64,000 nucleotides of DNA from Pseudarthrobacter phenanthrenivorans (GCF_000813845.1 NZ_JWTB01000014.1:62001-126000); one strand, 5' to 3'. Counted from the stretch's first letter, positions 35,113 to 43,891 are shown. The notes: generated by a model not told the origin, from the sequence alone. A program made the numbers and translations.

Positions 35113-35148
35113 TTGACAGGGACACGTACAAGCATAGATCCTATAGGA
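35113..35148 (+). promoter_or_regulatory. Promoter with TCCTATAGGA operator before the kinase/isomerase operon
   Basis: TTGACA at 35113-35118, a 16-base spacer and TAGATC at 35135-35140 (weak -10). The perfect 10-base palindrome TCCTATAGGA at 35139-35148 overlaps the -10 and the start region. ATCCTATAG is shared in inverse orientation with the box before the GntR gene at 34360. Confidence 0.5.
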
Positions 35149-35174
35149 AATGCGATTCGAGATCTGGAGTGACA

Positions 35175-36173
35175 ATGCCGTACACCGCCGATAACTGGCC
35201 CATTGCCGCCGCCCTGCTGCAGTTCCCCGGAACCCGGCCGGACGGAACCACTGCCCAGGATGCCCCTGCCAGCGACTGGCAGCGGGTCTTCGAGGAAGTG
35301 GCCGATGCCGGTTTCTCCAACGCCGACCTCACCGACAGCTGGGTCCGCCCCGGCGATCTTTCCAGCGCCCGGCTGGACGAGCTGAAGGCTGCGGCCACCG
35401 CCGCTGGCCTGGGGCTTCCCTCCATCTCAGCCATCCGCCGCAGCGTGATCGAGGAAGGGAAGTGGGAGGAAAACCTGGCCTACACCCACCGCACCCTCGA
35501 AGCCGCGGCGCAGCTTGGCTGCGAAGTTGTCTCCATCGGCCTGCACCAGGCGATCACCCCCGAGCAGCAGAAGCAGCTGTGGTTCTGGACCGTCGAAGGC
35601 CACAAGGATCCCGTCGGTGACAAGGAAAGCTGGAACAACGCCGTCAGCCGCATCCGCGAAGTGGGCAAGCACGCGGCCGAGCTCGGCCTCCTGGTGTCCC
35701 TGGAGATGTACGAGGACACCTACCTGGGCACGGGGGACTCGTCCGTGCAGCTGGTCCAGGACATCGACCTGCCCAACGTGGGACTGAACCCGGACCTGGG
35801 AAACCTGATCCGCCTGCACCGGCCCATCGAGGACTGGCGTGAACTGGTCCACAAGACGCTGCCGTACTCCAACTACTGGCACGTGAAGAACTACATCCGC
35901 GATGAGGACCAGGCCCGGGACCACTATGTCGCCATGCCGGCGCCGATGGAATCAGGCCTCATCAGCTACCGCGAGGCCTTCCAGTTCGCCCTCTCCGTAG
36001 GTTTCCAGGGCATCATCTGCACCGAACACTACGGCGGGGACGGCCTGAGCGTCACGGCCGCCAACCAGGACTACCTGCGCCGCCAGGTCCTGCCCAAACG
36101 GGACAGCTATGCACTGGGAACCAGCATGGTGGCCCAGGGCCGGCAAACCCCGGCTGCCGTCCCGGCACGCTAA
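35175..36173 (+). CDS. Sugar phosphate isomerase/epimerase-like TIM-barrel protein
   Basis: 332 residues from ATG 35175 (GGAG 5 bases upstream). The fold is of the xylose-isomerase-like TIM-barrel superfamily (VVSIGLHQAITPEQ, LLVSLEMYEDTYLG, VGLNPDLGNLIRLH, HVKNYIRD, GIICTEHYGGDG), with Glu, Asp, His and Glu positioned to bind a divalent metal. Members isomerise, epimerise, dehydrate or decarboxylate sugars and sugar acids. In this operon it could be the decarboxylase or isomerase acting before the kinase; that is inference. Confidence 0.78.
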   Translation: MPYTADNWPIAAALLQFPGTRPDGTTAQDAPASDWQRVFEEVADAGFSNADLTDSWVRPGDLSSARLDELKAAATAAGLGLPSISAIRRSVIEEGKWEENLAYTHRTLEAAAQLGCEVVSIGLHQAITPEQQKQLWFWTVEGHKDPVGDKESWNNAVSRIREVGKHAAELGLLVSLEMYEDTYLGTGDSSVQLVQDIDLPNVGLNPDLGNLIRLHRPIEDWRELVHKTLPYSNYWHVKNYIRDEDQARDHYVAMPAPMESGLISYREAFQFALSVGFQGIICTEHYGGDGLSVTAANQDYLRRQVLPKRDSYALGTSMVAQGRQTPAAVPAR

Positions 36174-36209
36174 GTCCCGCAACCACCCCAAGCGGTTCAA
36201 CGAGGAATC

Positions 36210-37931
36210 ATGACAAAGATATTTGACGATCCAGCGCAGTTTGCCGACGACGCCCTCGACGGCTTCGTCGCGGCCAACCGCCAGTACGTGGCCCGCGTTG
36301 ACGGCGGAGTGGTCCGTTCAACCGAATCACCTGACGGCCAGGTGGCGCTGGTCATTGGCGGCGGTTCCGGCCACTACCCGGCCTTCGCGGGCCTGGTGGG
36401 TGCCGGGCTCGCGGCCGGAAGTGCCTGCGGCAACATGTTTGCGTCCCCTGCCGCCGGTCAGGTTTACCGGGTGGCCAAGGCATCCCATACCGGCGGCGGC
36501 GTCCTGCTGAGCTACGGCAACTACGCGGGCGATGTCCTCCATTTCGGCCAGGCACAGGACAAGCTGAACGCCGAAGGCATCGAAACCCGGACCGTCCTGG
36601 TCACCGATGACATCGCCAGCGCCCCCCTCGAAGAGATCGGCAAACGCCGCGGCATCGCCGGGGACCTTACGGTCTTCAAGGTGGCCGGGGCGGCAGCAGA
36701 AGCGGGCCTCAACCTGGACGAGGTGGAACGCCTCGCCATCAAGGCCAACCACCACACCCGCTCGCTTGGCGTGGCCTTCGCCGGCTGCACCCTTCCCGGC
36801 GCGGAGGAACCCCTGTTCACGGTGCCTGAAGGCATGATGTCCGTCGGACTTGGCATCCACGGCGAACCCGGAATCTCGGAGCAGCCGCTGCCCACCGCCA
36901 GCGAACTCGCCAAGCTGCTGGTGGACGGACTGCTGAAGGACAAGCCTGAAAACGCCGGTACCCGCGTGGTGCCGATCCTGAACGGCCTGGGCACGGTCAA
37001 ATATGACGAACTGTTCCTGCTGTTTGGCAGGATCGAGTCGCTTCTGACCTCAGCCGGCCTTGAGATCGTGGAGCCCGAATGCGGCGAACTGGTAACCAGT
37101 CTGGACATGTCCGGACTGTCGCTGACGCTGTTCTGGCTGGACGGGGAACTGGAGAAATTCTGGGCCGCGCCGGCTGATACCCCCGCCTTCCGGAAGGGCA
37201 ACCTGGCTCCCCGCCGGGCCCGTTCGCTGGAGGCCCTGGAAGACGCCGAAGCGACTCCGGCGCTGGCTGCCACGGCAGCCTCCACCGCCCTGGCGGCCAC
37301 CGCCGTGGGCGCCCTGAAGGAAGCCCAGGCCGTCGTCGTCGAACATGAGGAGGCGCTCGGGAAGCTTGACGCCATCGCCGGGGACGGGGACCACGGCATC
37401 GGCATGCGGCGCGGCGTGGACGCAGCCGTTGCTGCAGCGGAGAAGTCCCACGCAGGCGGCGCCGGCCTGGAGGAAGTCCTCGCGGCGGCGGGGGAGCAGT
37501 GGGCCGAGCGCGCCGGCGGTACTTCCGGGGCCCTTTGGGGCGCGGCCGTCACTGCCGTCGGCAGGACCCTTGGCAGCAAGGACGCCTATACCGCGGCTGA
37601 CGCAGCGGCAGCCGTCAACGCTCTCCGCGACGCCATCATCACCCTGGGCAAGGCCGAAGCCGGAGACAAGACCATGGTGGACGCGCTGCTTCCGTTCGCC
37701 GACACCTTCGCCAAGGAAATTGACGACGGCGGCAGCCTGGCCGGCAGCCTTCGTGCGGCGGCGGAGGCGGCCGCCAAGGCCGCTGACGCGACTGCCGGCC
37801 TCAGCCCGAAGAAAGGCCGTGCCCGGCCTTTGGCGGAAAAGAGCATTGGCCATCCCGACCCCGGTGCTGTGTCCTTCGGCCTCATCGCCCGCCGGGTGGC
37901 CGAGTACGCCGCCTCGATCGAAAGCAACTAA
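36210..37931 (+). CDS. Dihydroxyacetone-kinase-family protein (DhaK-DhaL fusion), probable erythrulose kinase
   Basis: 573 residues. DhaK half: [15 protein letters not shown] (His55) and the covalent substrate His, probably His217, in GLGIHGEPG. DhaL half after an Ala-rich linker (about 345-375) has [16 protein letters not shown] near residue 390 and GDKTMVDAL. The single-chain ATP-dependent form phosphorylates dihydroxyacetone or, in tetritol pathways, erythrulose. The adjacent RpiB- and TIM-like isomerases favour L- or D-erythrulose. Confidence 0.85.
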   Translation: MTKIFDDPAQFADDALDGFVAANRQYVARVDGGVVRSTESPDGQVALVIGGGSGHYPAFAGLVGAGLAAGSACGNMFASPAAGQVYRVAKASHTGGGVLLSYGNYAGDVLHFGQAQDKLNAEGIETRTVLVTDDIASAPLEEIGKRRGIAGDLTVFKVAGAAAEAGLNLDEVERLAIKANHHTRSLGVAFAGCTLPGAEEPLFTVPEGMMSVGLGIHGEPGISEQPLPTASELAKLLVDGLLKDKPENAGTRVVPILNGLGTVKYDELFLLFGRIESLLTSAGLEIVEPECGELVTSLDMSGLSLTLFWLDGELEKFWAAPADTPAFRKGNLAPRRARSLEALEDAEATPALAATAASTALAATAVGALKEAQAVVVEHEEALGKLDAIAGDGDHGIGMRRGVDAAVAAAEKSHAGGAGLEEVLAAAGEQWAERAGGTSGALWGAAVTAVGRTLGSKDAYTAADAAAAVNALRDAIITLGKAEAGDKTMVDALLPFADTFAKEIDDGGSLAGSLRAAAEAAAKAADATAGLSPKKGRARPLAEKSIGHPDPGAVSFGLIARRVAEYAASIESN

Positions 37932-37942
37932 GGAGAACCCTT

Positions 37943-38437
37943 ATGACTGAGCAATCCCAGCTAGGCTGGCGCATCGTCGTCGGCAACGATGAAGCCGGCG
38001 TCGAATACAAGAACGCCCTGCGCGAACTGCTGGAGGCGGACCCCCGCGTTGCGTCGGTGGAGGACGTAGGAGTCGGCGCCAACGACTCCACGGCCTACCC
38101 GCACCTGGCCGTTGCAGCAGCCCGCAAGGTGGCCGCCGGCGAAGCGGACCGCGCGCTGCTGATCTGCGGCACCGGCCTGGGCGTGGCCATCTCGGCCAAC
38201 AAGGTACCGGGCATCCGCGCAGTCACGGCCCACGACAGCTATTCCGTGGAACGCTCCGTGCTGTCCAACAACGCGCAGGTGCTGACCATGGGCCAGCGCG
38301 TCATCGGCCTGGAACTTGCCAAGAAGCTGGTGGGCGAGTGGCTCAACTACCGCTTCGATGAAAACTCCGCATCCGCGGCCAAAGTAGACGCCATCTGCTC
38401 CTATGAGGGCGCGTCGGAAGGACTTGACACCAAATGA
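37943..38437 (+). CDS. RpiB/LacA/LacB-family sugar-phosphate isomerase
   Basis: 164 residues; 11 bases after the kinase. The RpiB catalytic Cys75 is in [19 protein letters not shown], the ring-opening His97 in [18 protein letters not shown], followed by [13 protein letters not shown]. Enzymes of this type in erythritol loci (EryI/DerI) convert D-erythrulose 4-phosphate to D-erythrose 4-phosphate. The assignment to that reaction rests on the neighbouring kinase and TIM-like gene. It overlaps the next gene by four bases. Confidence 0.87.
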   Translation: MTEQSQLGWRIVVGNDEAGVEYKNALRELLEADPRVASVEDVGVGANDSTAYPHLAVAAARKVAAGEADRALLICGTGLGVAISANKVPGIRAVTAHDSYSVERSVLSNNAQVLTMGQRVIGLELAKKLVGEWLNYRFDENSASAAKVDAICSYEGASEGLDTK

Positions 38438-39387
38438 GCACACGTAACATCGCCGTCGTCGGCTCCGGCTACATGGGCGGCGGAATCGCCCAGGTCCTGG
38501 CACTCGCCGGGGCCCGCGTGGCCCTGGCGGACGTCTCCGCCGAAATCGCCCGGAGCAACTACGAACGGCTGCTGAAGGAATCCGACGAATTCGTCGCTGC
38601 AGGCCTCTTCCCGGCCAACGCAACGGACCTGCTCAAGGAAAACCTCTGGGCCGCCAAGGACATCGAAGAAGCAGTAGCTGACGCCGAGTACATCGAGGAA
38701 GCGGTGCCGGAGGTCCTCGAGATCAAGCACGCCACCCTGGCCCGGATCAGCGCTGCCGCCCGCCCCGACGCGATCATCGGCTCCAACACCTCCACCATTT
38801 CCATCGCCAAACTCGCCGAGGTCGTCGACAACCCGGAGCGGTTCCTGGGCGTCCACTTCTCCAACCCCGCCCCGTTCATTCCCGGCGTGGAAGTCATCCC
38901 GCACGAGGGAACTTCCGAGGCAACCGTCCAGGCCGCCCGCACCATCGTGGGGGAGACCGGCAAGGAAACGGCCACCGTCAAGGACGTCACCGGCTTCGTG
39001 CTGAACCGGCTCCAGTACGCCCTCTTCCACGAGGCCGCCCAGGTAGTGGAGGAAGGCATCGCCACCGCCGAGGACGTGGACACCCTGGTCCGCACCACCT
39101 TCGGCTTCCGGCTGCCGTTCTTCGGCCCGTTCGCCATCGCCGACATGGCAGGGCTGGACGTCTACGCCTTCTGCTACAAGTCACTGCAGACCGGATTCCC
39201 GGAGCGGTTCGCCACCCCGAAGATCCTGCAGGACAAGGTCGACGCCGGGCAGCTCGGCACCAAGACCGGCTCCGGCTTCCTTGACGTCCCCGCCGACCGC
39301 ACCGCAGCCCTGGTTGCCTACCGGAACAAGGCGTACGTGGCCATGCAGAAGCTCATCGAGGAACTGGGACCTGCGCCGCTGTCCTAG
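38434..39387 (+). CDS. 3-hydroxyacyl-CoA-dehydrogenase-family protein, possible sugar-acid 3-dehydrogenase
   Basis: 317 residues. N-terminal Rossmann fold [20 protein letters not shown], catalytic His141 in [19 protein letters not shown], and the C-terminal helical domain ([20 protein letters not shown], then [20 protein letters not shown]). It is monofunctional with no enoyl-CoA hydratase part. No CoA ligase or thiolase is nearby. Lambda-crystallin-type members of this family oxidise L-gulonate at C3, so oxidation of a sugar acid to a 3-keto acid is plausible here (inference). Confidence 0.82.
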   Translation: MSTRNIAVVGSGYMGGGIAQVLALAGARVALADVSAEIARSNYERLLKESDEFVAAGLFPANATDLLKENLWAAKDIEEAVADAEYIEEAVPEVLEIKHATLARISAAARPDAIIGSNTSTISIAKLAEVVDNPERFLGVHFSNPAPFIPGVEVIPHEGTSEATVQAARTIVGETGKETATVKDVTGFVLNRLQYALFHEAAQVVEEGIATAEDVDTLVRTTFGFRLPFFGPFAIADMAGLDVYAFCYKSLQTGFPERFATPKILQDKVDAGQLGTKTGSGFLDVPADRTAALVAYRNKAYVAMQKLIEELGPAPLS

Positions 39388-39441
39388 GCAACGCCTGCCT
39401 TGGCAACGCCCTCCAGTTCCCGTTCATCCAAAAGGAAAACC

Positions 39442-40209
39442 ATGACTTCATTCCCCACCGACCGCACGGTGATTGTCACCGGTGCCGTCTCCGAGCGCGG
39501 CATCGGCCGGGCCACCGCCGAGTACCTGGCCGAGCGCGGCTGGAACATCGGCGTGATCGACCTGGACGACGCCGCCAGCAAGAACCTGGCCAAGGAACTG
39601 GCGGACAGGCACGGTGTCAAAGCCCACGGTGCCGGCGCCAATATTGGCGACGAAGCCTCCGTGCGGGCCGCCATCGACGAGATCGAGGCCGAGCTTCCCC
39701 AGTTGGTTGCCCTGGCCAACATCGCAGGCGTCAGCTCACCCGTCCCCTATCTGGAGCTCGATGGAACCGAATGGGACCGCGTGGTCAACATCAACATGAA
39801 CGGTGTCCACTACGCCACCCGCCGGGCCGCCGAGTCCATGGCAAAGAACCGGCTGGGCCGGATCGTGAACATTTCGTCGGTTTCCGCGCAGCGGGGCGGC
39901 GGAACGTTCAGCAAGACTCCGTACTCGGTGGCCAAGGCCGGCGTCATCGGCCTGACCCGCGCCACCGCCCGGGAACTGGGCGAGTACGACATCACTGTCA
40001 ACGCCATCTCGCCCGGTCCCATCGATACGGACATTATGGGCGGCACCCTTAGCGAGGAACGCAAGGATGAACTCGTCAAGGACCTGGTGGTGAACCGGGT
40101 GGGCACCACCCGCGACGTCGCCGCGGCCATCTCCTTCCTCATCGGCGAGGACGCGGGGTACATCTCCGGCCAGACGCTGAACGTCGACGGCGGCCTGTAC
40201 ATGCACTGA
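39442..40209 (+). CDS. SDR-family oxidoreductase (paralogue of 33472)
   Basis: 255 residues; ATG at 39442 with AAAGGAAA upstream. Nucleotide-binding TGAVSERGIGRATAEYLAER, SSVSAQRGGGTFSK, and catalytic Tyr161/Lys165 in YSVAKAG, ending GQTLNVDGGLYMH. It shares long stretches with the SDR at 33472 (RGIGRAT, SAQRGGGT, GPIDTDIMGGTL). Two related dehydrogenases in one locus suggest two stereoisomers or two successive oxidations. Confidence 0.88.
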   Translation: MTSFPTDRTVIVTGAVSERGIGRATAEYLAERGWNIGVIDLDDAASKNLAKELADRHGVKAHGAGANIGDEASVRAAIDEIEAELPQLVALANIAGVSSPVPYLELDGTEWDRVVNINMNGVHYATRRAAESMAKNRLGRIVNISSVSAQRGGGTFSKTPYSVAKAGVIGLTRATARELGEYDITVNAISPGPIDTDIMGGTLSEERKDELVKDLVVNRVGTTRDVAAAISFLIGEDAGYISGQTLNVDGGLYMH

Positions 40210-40210
40210 C

Positions 40211-40277
40211 GGCGCCCACCTCCCGGCATCACAAGGCCGGGCGCCACACCACGCCCGGGGGCCGCCGGCCCCCGGGG
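40211..40277 (+). repeat. Tandem hairpins between the SDR and MFS genes
   Basis: GGCGCCC (40211-40217) pairs with GGGCGCC (40239-40245), followed by CCCGGGGGCC (40254-40263) pairing perfectly with GGCCCCCGGG (40267-40276) across a 3-base loop. There is no U-tract. They could stabilise or process the operon mRNA; a Rho-independent terminator is unlikely. Confidence 0.6.
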
Positions 40278-40310
40278 AACAACCAACGTCACCACTCGAA
40301 GGAGAGTGTT

Positions 40311-41657
40311 GTGTCAGAAACCACCGCAACATCCAAGGAACTCCTGGCCCGTCCGGTCCTGAAGTCCGCGATCTTCAAAGCGGCCCGCCGGCTCATGCCG
40401 ATGCTGGTCATCCTCTACGTTGTTTCGTTCCTGGACCGCACCAACGTGGGCTTCGCCGAAGCGGCGCTGGGCGCGGACAAGGGCGTGTCCGCCGCAGCCT
40501 TCGCCCTCGGGGCGGGCATCTTCTTCATCGGCTACGCAATCTTCGAGATCCCCAGCAACCTGCTGCTCAAGAAAGTCGGCGCCAAGATCTGGCTGGCACG
40601 CATTGCCATCACCTGGGGCATCGTGTCCGCATGCTTCGCCTTCGTGCAGGGCGAGACCTCGTTCGTGATCCTGCGTTTCCTCCTCGGCGTGACCGAGGCA
40701 GGCCTGTTCCCCGGTGTCATCATGTACCTGGCCGAATGGTTCCCGAACAAGGTGCGCGTGCAGATGTTCGCCATCTTCTACCTGGCCCAGCCGTTCTCGC
40801 AGATGATCGGCAATCCGCTCTCCGGCTGGCTGATCAACATCGGCGACCAGGTTCCCGGCCTGCGCGGCTGGCAGGTCATGTTCTTCGTCGAAGGCATGCT
40901 GGCCGTCCTGGCGGGCGTTGCGGCGTTCTTCTTCCTGATTAACGGACCGGAGAAGGCCAAGTTCCTCAGCCGCGAGGAGAAGTACGCGCTGAAGGAAGTC
41001 ATGGCCCTTGAGGACAACATCAAGGACGAACACGGCCCCCGCGGCATCCTCGCGGCCATGCGCAATGGCCGCGTCTGGTACTTCACCGTCATCTACTTCT
41101 GCCTCCAGATCGCCGTCTACGGCGTGACGTTCTTCCTGCCGCAGCAGGTGAGCTCGCTGACCGGGCAAAAGGTGGGGCTCGCCGTCGGGCTGTTGATCGC
41201 CGTCCCGTGGTTCTTCGGGATTTTCGCCTGCTACTTCATCGGCAAGGCCGCCGACACCGTGGCCAAGCGCCGCAAGTTCGGCACCATCCTGTTCCTGTCC
41301 ACCGGCCTGTGCATCTTCGGCTCGGCCTGGGCAGGCACCAACCACCAGCCGGTCCTGGGCATGATCTTCATAACCCTCGCCGTCTGCAGCTTCCTGGCAG
41401 TGGGTCCGGTGGTCTGGTCCTATCCCACGGCGTTCCTCGCCGGTTCCGCCGCTGCGGCAGGCATCGGGCTGATCAACTCGCTGGGCAACCTGGGCGGCTT
41501 CGTGGCCCCCATCCTGCGCACCGCCGTCAACGAGGCCACGCACTCACCCACCGGATCCATGGGCGTCTACGCCCTGGGCGTCCTGCCGTTCGTAGCCGCA
41601 GCGATGATGTACGCAACGAAACGGTTCAAGAACAAAGCCGACGACCTGCTCGACTGA
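40311..41657 (+). CDS. MFS transporter, ACS family (paralogue of 32112)
   Basis: 448 residues from a GTG at 40311 with AAGGAGAG upstream. Twelve predicted membrane segments; LVILYVVSFLDRTNVGFAEA at helix 1 and the NGPEKAKFLSREEKYAL loop are typical of the ACS family. It is part of the kinase/isomerase operon, so it probably brings in the same class of sugar acid as the transporter at 32112, perhaps with different specificity. Confidence 0.88.
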   Translation: MSETTATSKELLARPVLKSAIFKAARRLMPMLVILYVVSFLDRTNVGFAEAALGADKGVSAAAFALGAGIFFIGYAIFEIPSNLLLKKVGAKIWLARIAITWGIVSACFAFVQGETSFVILRFLLGVTEAGLFPGVIMYLAEWFPNKVRVQMFAIFYLAQPFSQMIGNPLSGWLINIGDQVPGLRGWQVMFFVEGMLAVLAGVAAFFFLINGPEKAKFLSREEKYALKEVMALEDNIKDEHGPRGILAAMRNGRVWYFTVIYFCLQIAVYGVTFFLPQQVSSLTGQKVGLAVGLLIAVPWFFGIFACYFIGKAADTVAKRRKFGTILFLSTGLCIFGSAWAGTNHQPVLGMIFITLAVCSFLAVGPVVWSYPTAFLAGSAAAAGIGLINSLGNLGGFVAPILRTAVNEATHSPTGSMGVYALGVLPFVAAAMMYATKRFKNKADDLLD

Positions 41658-41684
41658 GCACCGCACTATCCACGCAAGGACACC

Positions 41685-42500
41685 ATGAGCACCTCCGGCA
41701 GCAGCGCAGGCAACGGCACCCTCTTCATCGGTGTCAGCACCAAGATGTACCTGGGCTACCAGGAAAGCCTGCGCTGGCTGTCGGAGGTGCGGTGCATCGT
41801 CGATGACAGGCCCGGACTGGCAGCGGAGCATTCCACGGTCCGGGTCTTTGTCATCCCCTCCTTCCCGGTCCTTGAGCCCGCGGCCCGGATCCTGGCCGGC
41901 TCGCCGGTCCTGCTCGGCGCCCAGAACTGCGCGTGGGGCGGCGGTCCACTGACCGGGGAGGTCAGCCCCGGGATGCTGGCCGAGCTCGGCGTCTCGCTCG
42001 TCGAAATCGGCCACGCCGAACGCCGCCGGCTGTTCGGGGAGGACGACGCCGTCGTGGCACGCAAGGTGCGTGCCGCCGTCGACCATTCCCTGACCCCGCT
42101 GCTGTGCATCGGTGAGCCGGACAGGCTCGACGCCGGGGCTGCCGCGGACTTCTGCCTGGGGCAGGTCCACGCTGCCACGGGGGGAAGTCCCACCCTGCTG
42201 AACCGCCTGGTGCTAGCCTACGAACCGGTGTGGGCCATCGGCGCGCAGGAGCCGGCGCCGGCGCAGCACGTCAACGCCGTCCTCACCTCGATCCGGACAG
42301 CCCTGGGCCCGGGCTGCCCCATCATCTACGGCGGCAGCGCCGGGCCGGGACTGCTCCCGCAGCTGCCCGCTGCGGACGGACTCTTCCTGGGCCGCTTCGC
42401 CCACGACGCCGCAAACCTGGGCCGGGTGCTTGACGAAGCGCTCCTCCAGCGTCAGGCAGGCGCCGACGCCCCGGCCAGGAGCTCGTCAAGGCGCTCATAG
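41685..42500 (+). CDS. Triosephosphate-isomerase-like protein, probable L-erythrulose-phosphate isomerase
   Basis: 271 residues. TIM-barrel with Lys20 (VSTKMYLG), His110 (EIGHAERRRLFG; Ser of the usual GHSERR is Ala), Glu180 (AYEPVWAIG) and phosphate loop YGGSAGPGLL. Genuine TPI normally sits in the gapA-pgk-tpiA cluster; here the context and the substitutions match the EryH/LerI type that converts L-erythrulose 1-phosphate to D-erythrulose 4-phosphate. The last 16 codons overlap the convergent SRPBCC gene by 49 bases. Confidence 0.83.
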   Translation: MSTSGSSAGNGTLFIGVSTKMYLGYQESLRWLSEVRCIVDDRPGLAAEHSTVRVFVIPSFPVLEPAARILAGSPVLLGAQNCAWGGGPLTGEVSPGMLAELGVSLVEIGHAERRRLFGEDDAVVARKVRAAVDHSLTPLLCIGEPDRLDAGAAADFCLGQVHAATGGSPTLLNRLVLAYEPVWAIGAQEPAPAQHVNAVLTSIRTALGPGCPIIYGGSAGPGLLPQLPAADGLFLGRFAHDAANLGRVLDEALLQRQAGADAPARSSSRRS

Positions 42501-42940
42501 CCTTCGGACATGCCGCCTTCCATGCCCGAGTGCAGCATGCCGTCCCGCGCCTCCATGCTTGGGTACATGGCGTGGCCCCGCAGCCTGCACCGGCCGCCGT
42601 CGAGCGGTTCAAAAGTCATGGACTCGAGGCTCACGGAGTCCGGGTAGCCGCCGAACTCGAAGGTCTGCAGGGCGAACTCGTTCTCGCGCACCGTGTGGAA
42701 GATTCCACGGAACTCGTATGGGACCCCCTCCGGGCCGGTGTGAATGTACCGGTAGCTCCCGCCCGTGCGGAAATCGTAATGGTCCATGTCCATCTTCATG
42801 CCCCGCGGACCCAGCCACCGGGCCACCAGCTCCGGGTCCTTGTGTGCCCGGAAGACATCCGCCACCGGAAAGTCGAACTCCCGCTCGAAGTCGATGTAGG
42901 GGAGTCCCTCCGGGGCCGTGATTCTCAGTGGATTGCTCAT
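42452..42940 (-). CDS. SRPBCC-family (AHSA1-like) protein
   Basis: 162 residues. START/Bet v 1-like fold: DFEREFDFPVADVFRAHKDP at the N-terminus, ARWLGPRGMKMDMDHYDFRT, and LDELLAGA at the end. Such proteins bind hydrophobic ligands and are often encoded with an ArsR-type regulator, as here (ATGA overlap at 42937-42940). The specific ligand is unknown. Confidence 0.88.
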   Translation of the reverse strand: MSNPLRITAPEGLPYIDFEREFDFPVADVFRAHKDPELVARWLGPRGMKMDMDHYDFRTGGSYRYIHTGPEGVPYEFRGIFHTVRENEFALQTFEFGGYPDSVSLESMTFEPLDGGRCRLRGHAMYPSMEARDGMLHSGMEGGMSEGYERLDELLAGASAPA

Positions 42941-43293
42941 TTCCTGTCCTTTGCCGTTGGCGCCGCTTGCCCGGCGCTGGATTCAAGCACGGCATCGAGG
43001 CTGCGGAACTGCTCCTCGCGGACCAACCGGTACTGGTCAATCCAGGCAGTGAGCGCTTCCAGCCGTGCGGGGTTCAGGTGGACGGGCCTGCGCTGGGCAT
43101 CCCTGGTGCGGGTCACCAGCTGCGCCTGCTCGAGTACCTGGATGTGCTTCGAGACTGCCTGCTTGGAAATCTCGAACGGCTCCGCCAGCTCGTTCACCGT
43201 GGCCGGGCCACGGCTCAAACGGGCAATGATGCTTCGCCGCACGGGGTCGGCCAGGGCGAGGAATGCGGAGTCCAATTCCGCGTCATTGGTCAT
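42937..43293 (-). CDS. ArsR-family HTH regulator
   Basis: 118 residues from ATG 43293 with AAGGGG upstream. Winged helix: FLALADPVRRSIIARLSRGP, then FEISKQAVSKHIQVLEQAQL and the wing VTRTRDAQRRPV. It lacks the metal-binding Cys motif of arsenic sensors and belongs to the subgroup paired with SRPBCC proteins. The operator at 43324 lies directly upstream. Confidence 0.9.
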   Translation of the reverse strand: MTNDAELDSAFLALADPVRRSIIARLSRGPATVNELAEPFEISKQAVSKHIQVLEQAQLVTRTRDAQRRPVHLNPARLEALTAWIDQYRLVREEQFRSLDAVLESSAGQAAPTAKDRK

Positions 43294-43323
43294 GCCCGGC
43301 CCCTTAATCAACCTCTTTGTTTA

Positions 43324-43339
43324 TCAATCTCTTGATTGA
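43324..43339 (-). promoter_or_regulatory. Palindromic operator for the ArsR/SRPBCC pair
   Basis: TCAATCTCTTGATTGA, with TCAATC and GATTGA as perfect 6-base arms, 31 bases upstream of the ArsR start. AT-rich, typical of ArsR-family sites. Binder inferred from position. Confidence 0.55.
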
Positions 43340-43402
43340 CTAATCGTAACCCCGGTTGCGCCCCCCTTTCAAGGGTCTTGTTTCTTCGAAAAATCCTTTG
43401 TT

Positions 43403-43420
43403 AGTATGTTAGGACAAACT
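43403..43420 (+). promoter_or_regulatory. Operator-like box before the tautomerase (AGTATGTTAGGACAAACT)
   Basis: AGTATGTTAGGACAAACT matches AGTATGTCAGTACAAACC before iolC in 15 of 18 positions and resembles a site before the HutC-type regulator gene at 58630. The core TGT-N4-ACA is a short inverted repeat typical of GntR operators. Confidence 0.55.
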
Positions 43421-43438
43421 ACTCGAGGAGATACTTTC

Positions 43439-43843
43439 ATGCCATTGGTACGCATTGACGTCAACGAGGGGCGCTCACCGGAGGATCTGCAGAAGCTGAG
43501 CCGCGGGATCCATGACGCCATCCTTGCGGAGTACGGAATTCCGGAACGTGACTACTTCCATATCCTGACCGAACACGCGCAGGGCCAGATCTTCGCCCAG
43601 GACGCGGGACTGGGGTTTGAGCGCACCGGGGGAGTGGTGATGATCCAGATCTTCACCCAGGGCGGCCGGTCCCAGGAGGTCAAGCAGCGGCTCTTTGCGG
43701 CGGTGGCTGAAAAGCTTGCTGGCGTGGGTGTTGCCGGCGAGGACGTCTTTATTGGCTATGTCGAAAACACCGCCGGGGACTGGTCGTTCGGATTTGGCCG
43801 CGCCCAGTACGTCACGGGCGAATTGGCTGTGCCCAAGAAGTAG
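43439..43843 (+). CDS. Tautomerase-family protein
   Basis: 134 residues from ATG 43439 with CGAGGAG upstream; Pro follows Met (MPLVRIDVNEG), which after Met removal becomes the catalytic Pro1. The rest (QKLSRGIHDAILAEYGIPER, GGVVMIQIFTQGGRSQEVKQ) fits the longer YusQ/MSAD-like group. It catalyses keto-enol tautomerisation or related chemistry. It lies upstream of iolC in the same direction and shares its operator-like box, so it may belong to the inositol regulon. Confidence 0.87.
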   Translation: MPLVRIDVNEGRSPEDLQKLSRGIHDAILAEYGIPERDYFHILTEHAQGQIFAQDAGLGFERTGGVVMIQIFTQGGRSQEVKQRLFAAVAEKLAGVGVAGEDVFIGYVENTAGDWSFGFGRAQYVTGELAVPKK

Positions 43844-43891
43844 CCGGGTGCCCATTCCTCATGGGAAGAGTGCGGCGAAACGTATGTTGTA

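Noticed and set aside
41685-42500. Glycolytic triosephosphate isomerase tpiA
   Set aside because: GHSERR is GHAERR, the surroundings are a catabolic operon and not gapA-pgk, so the tetrulose-phosphate isomerase type is more likely.
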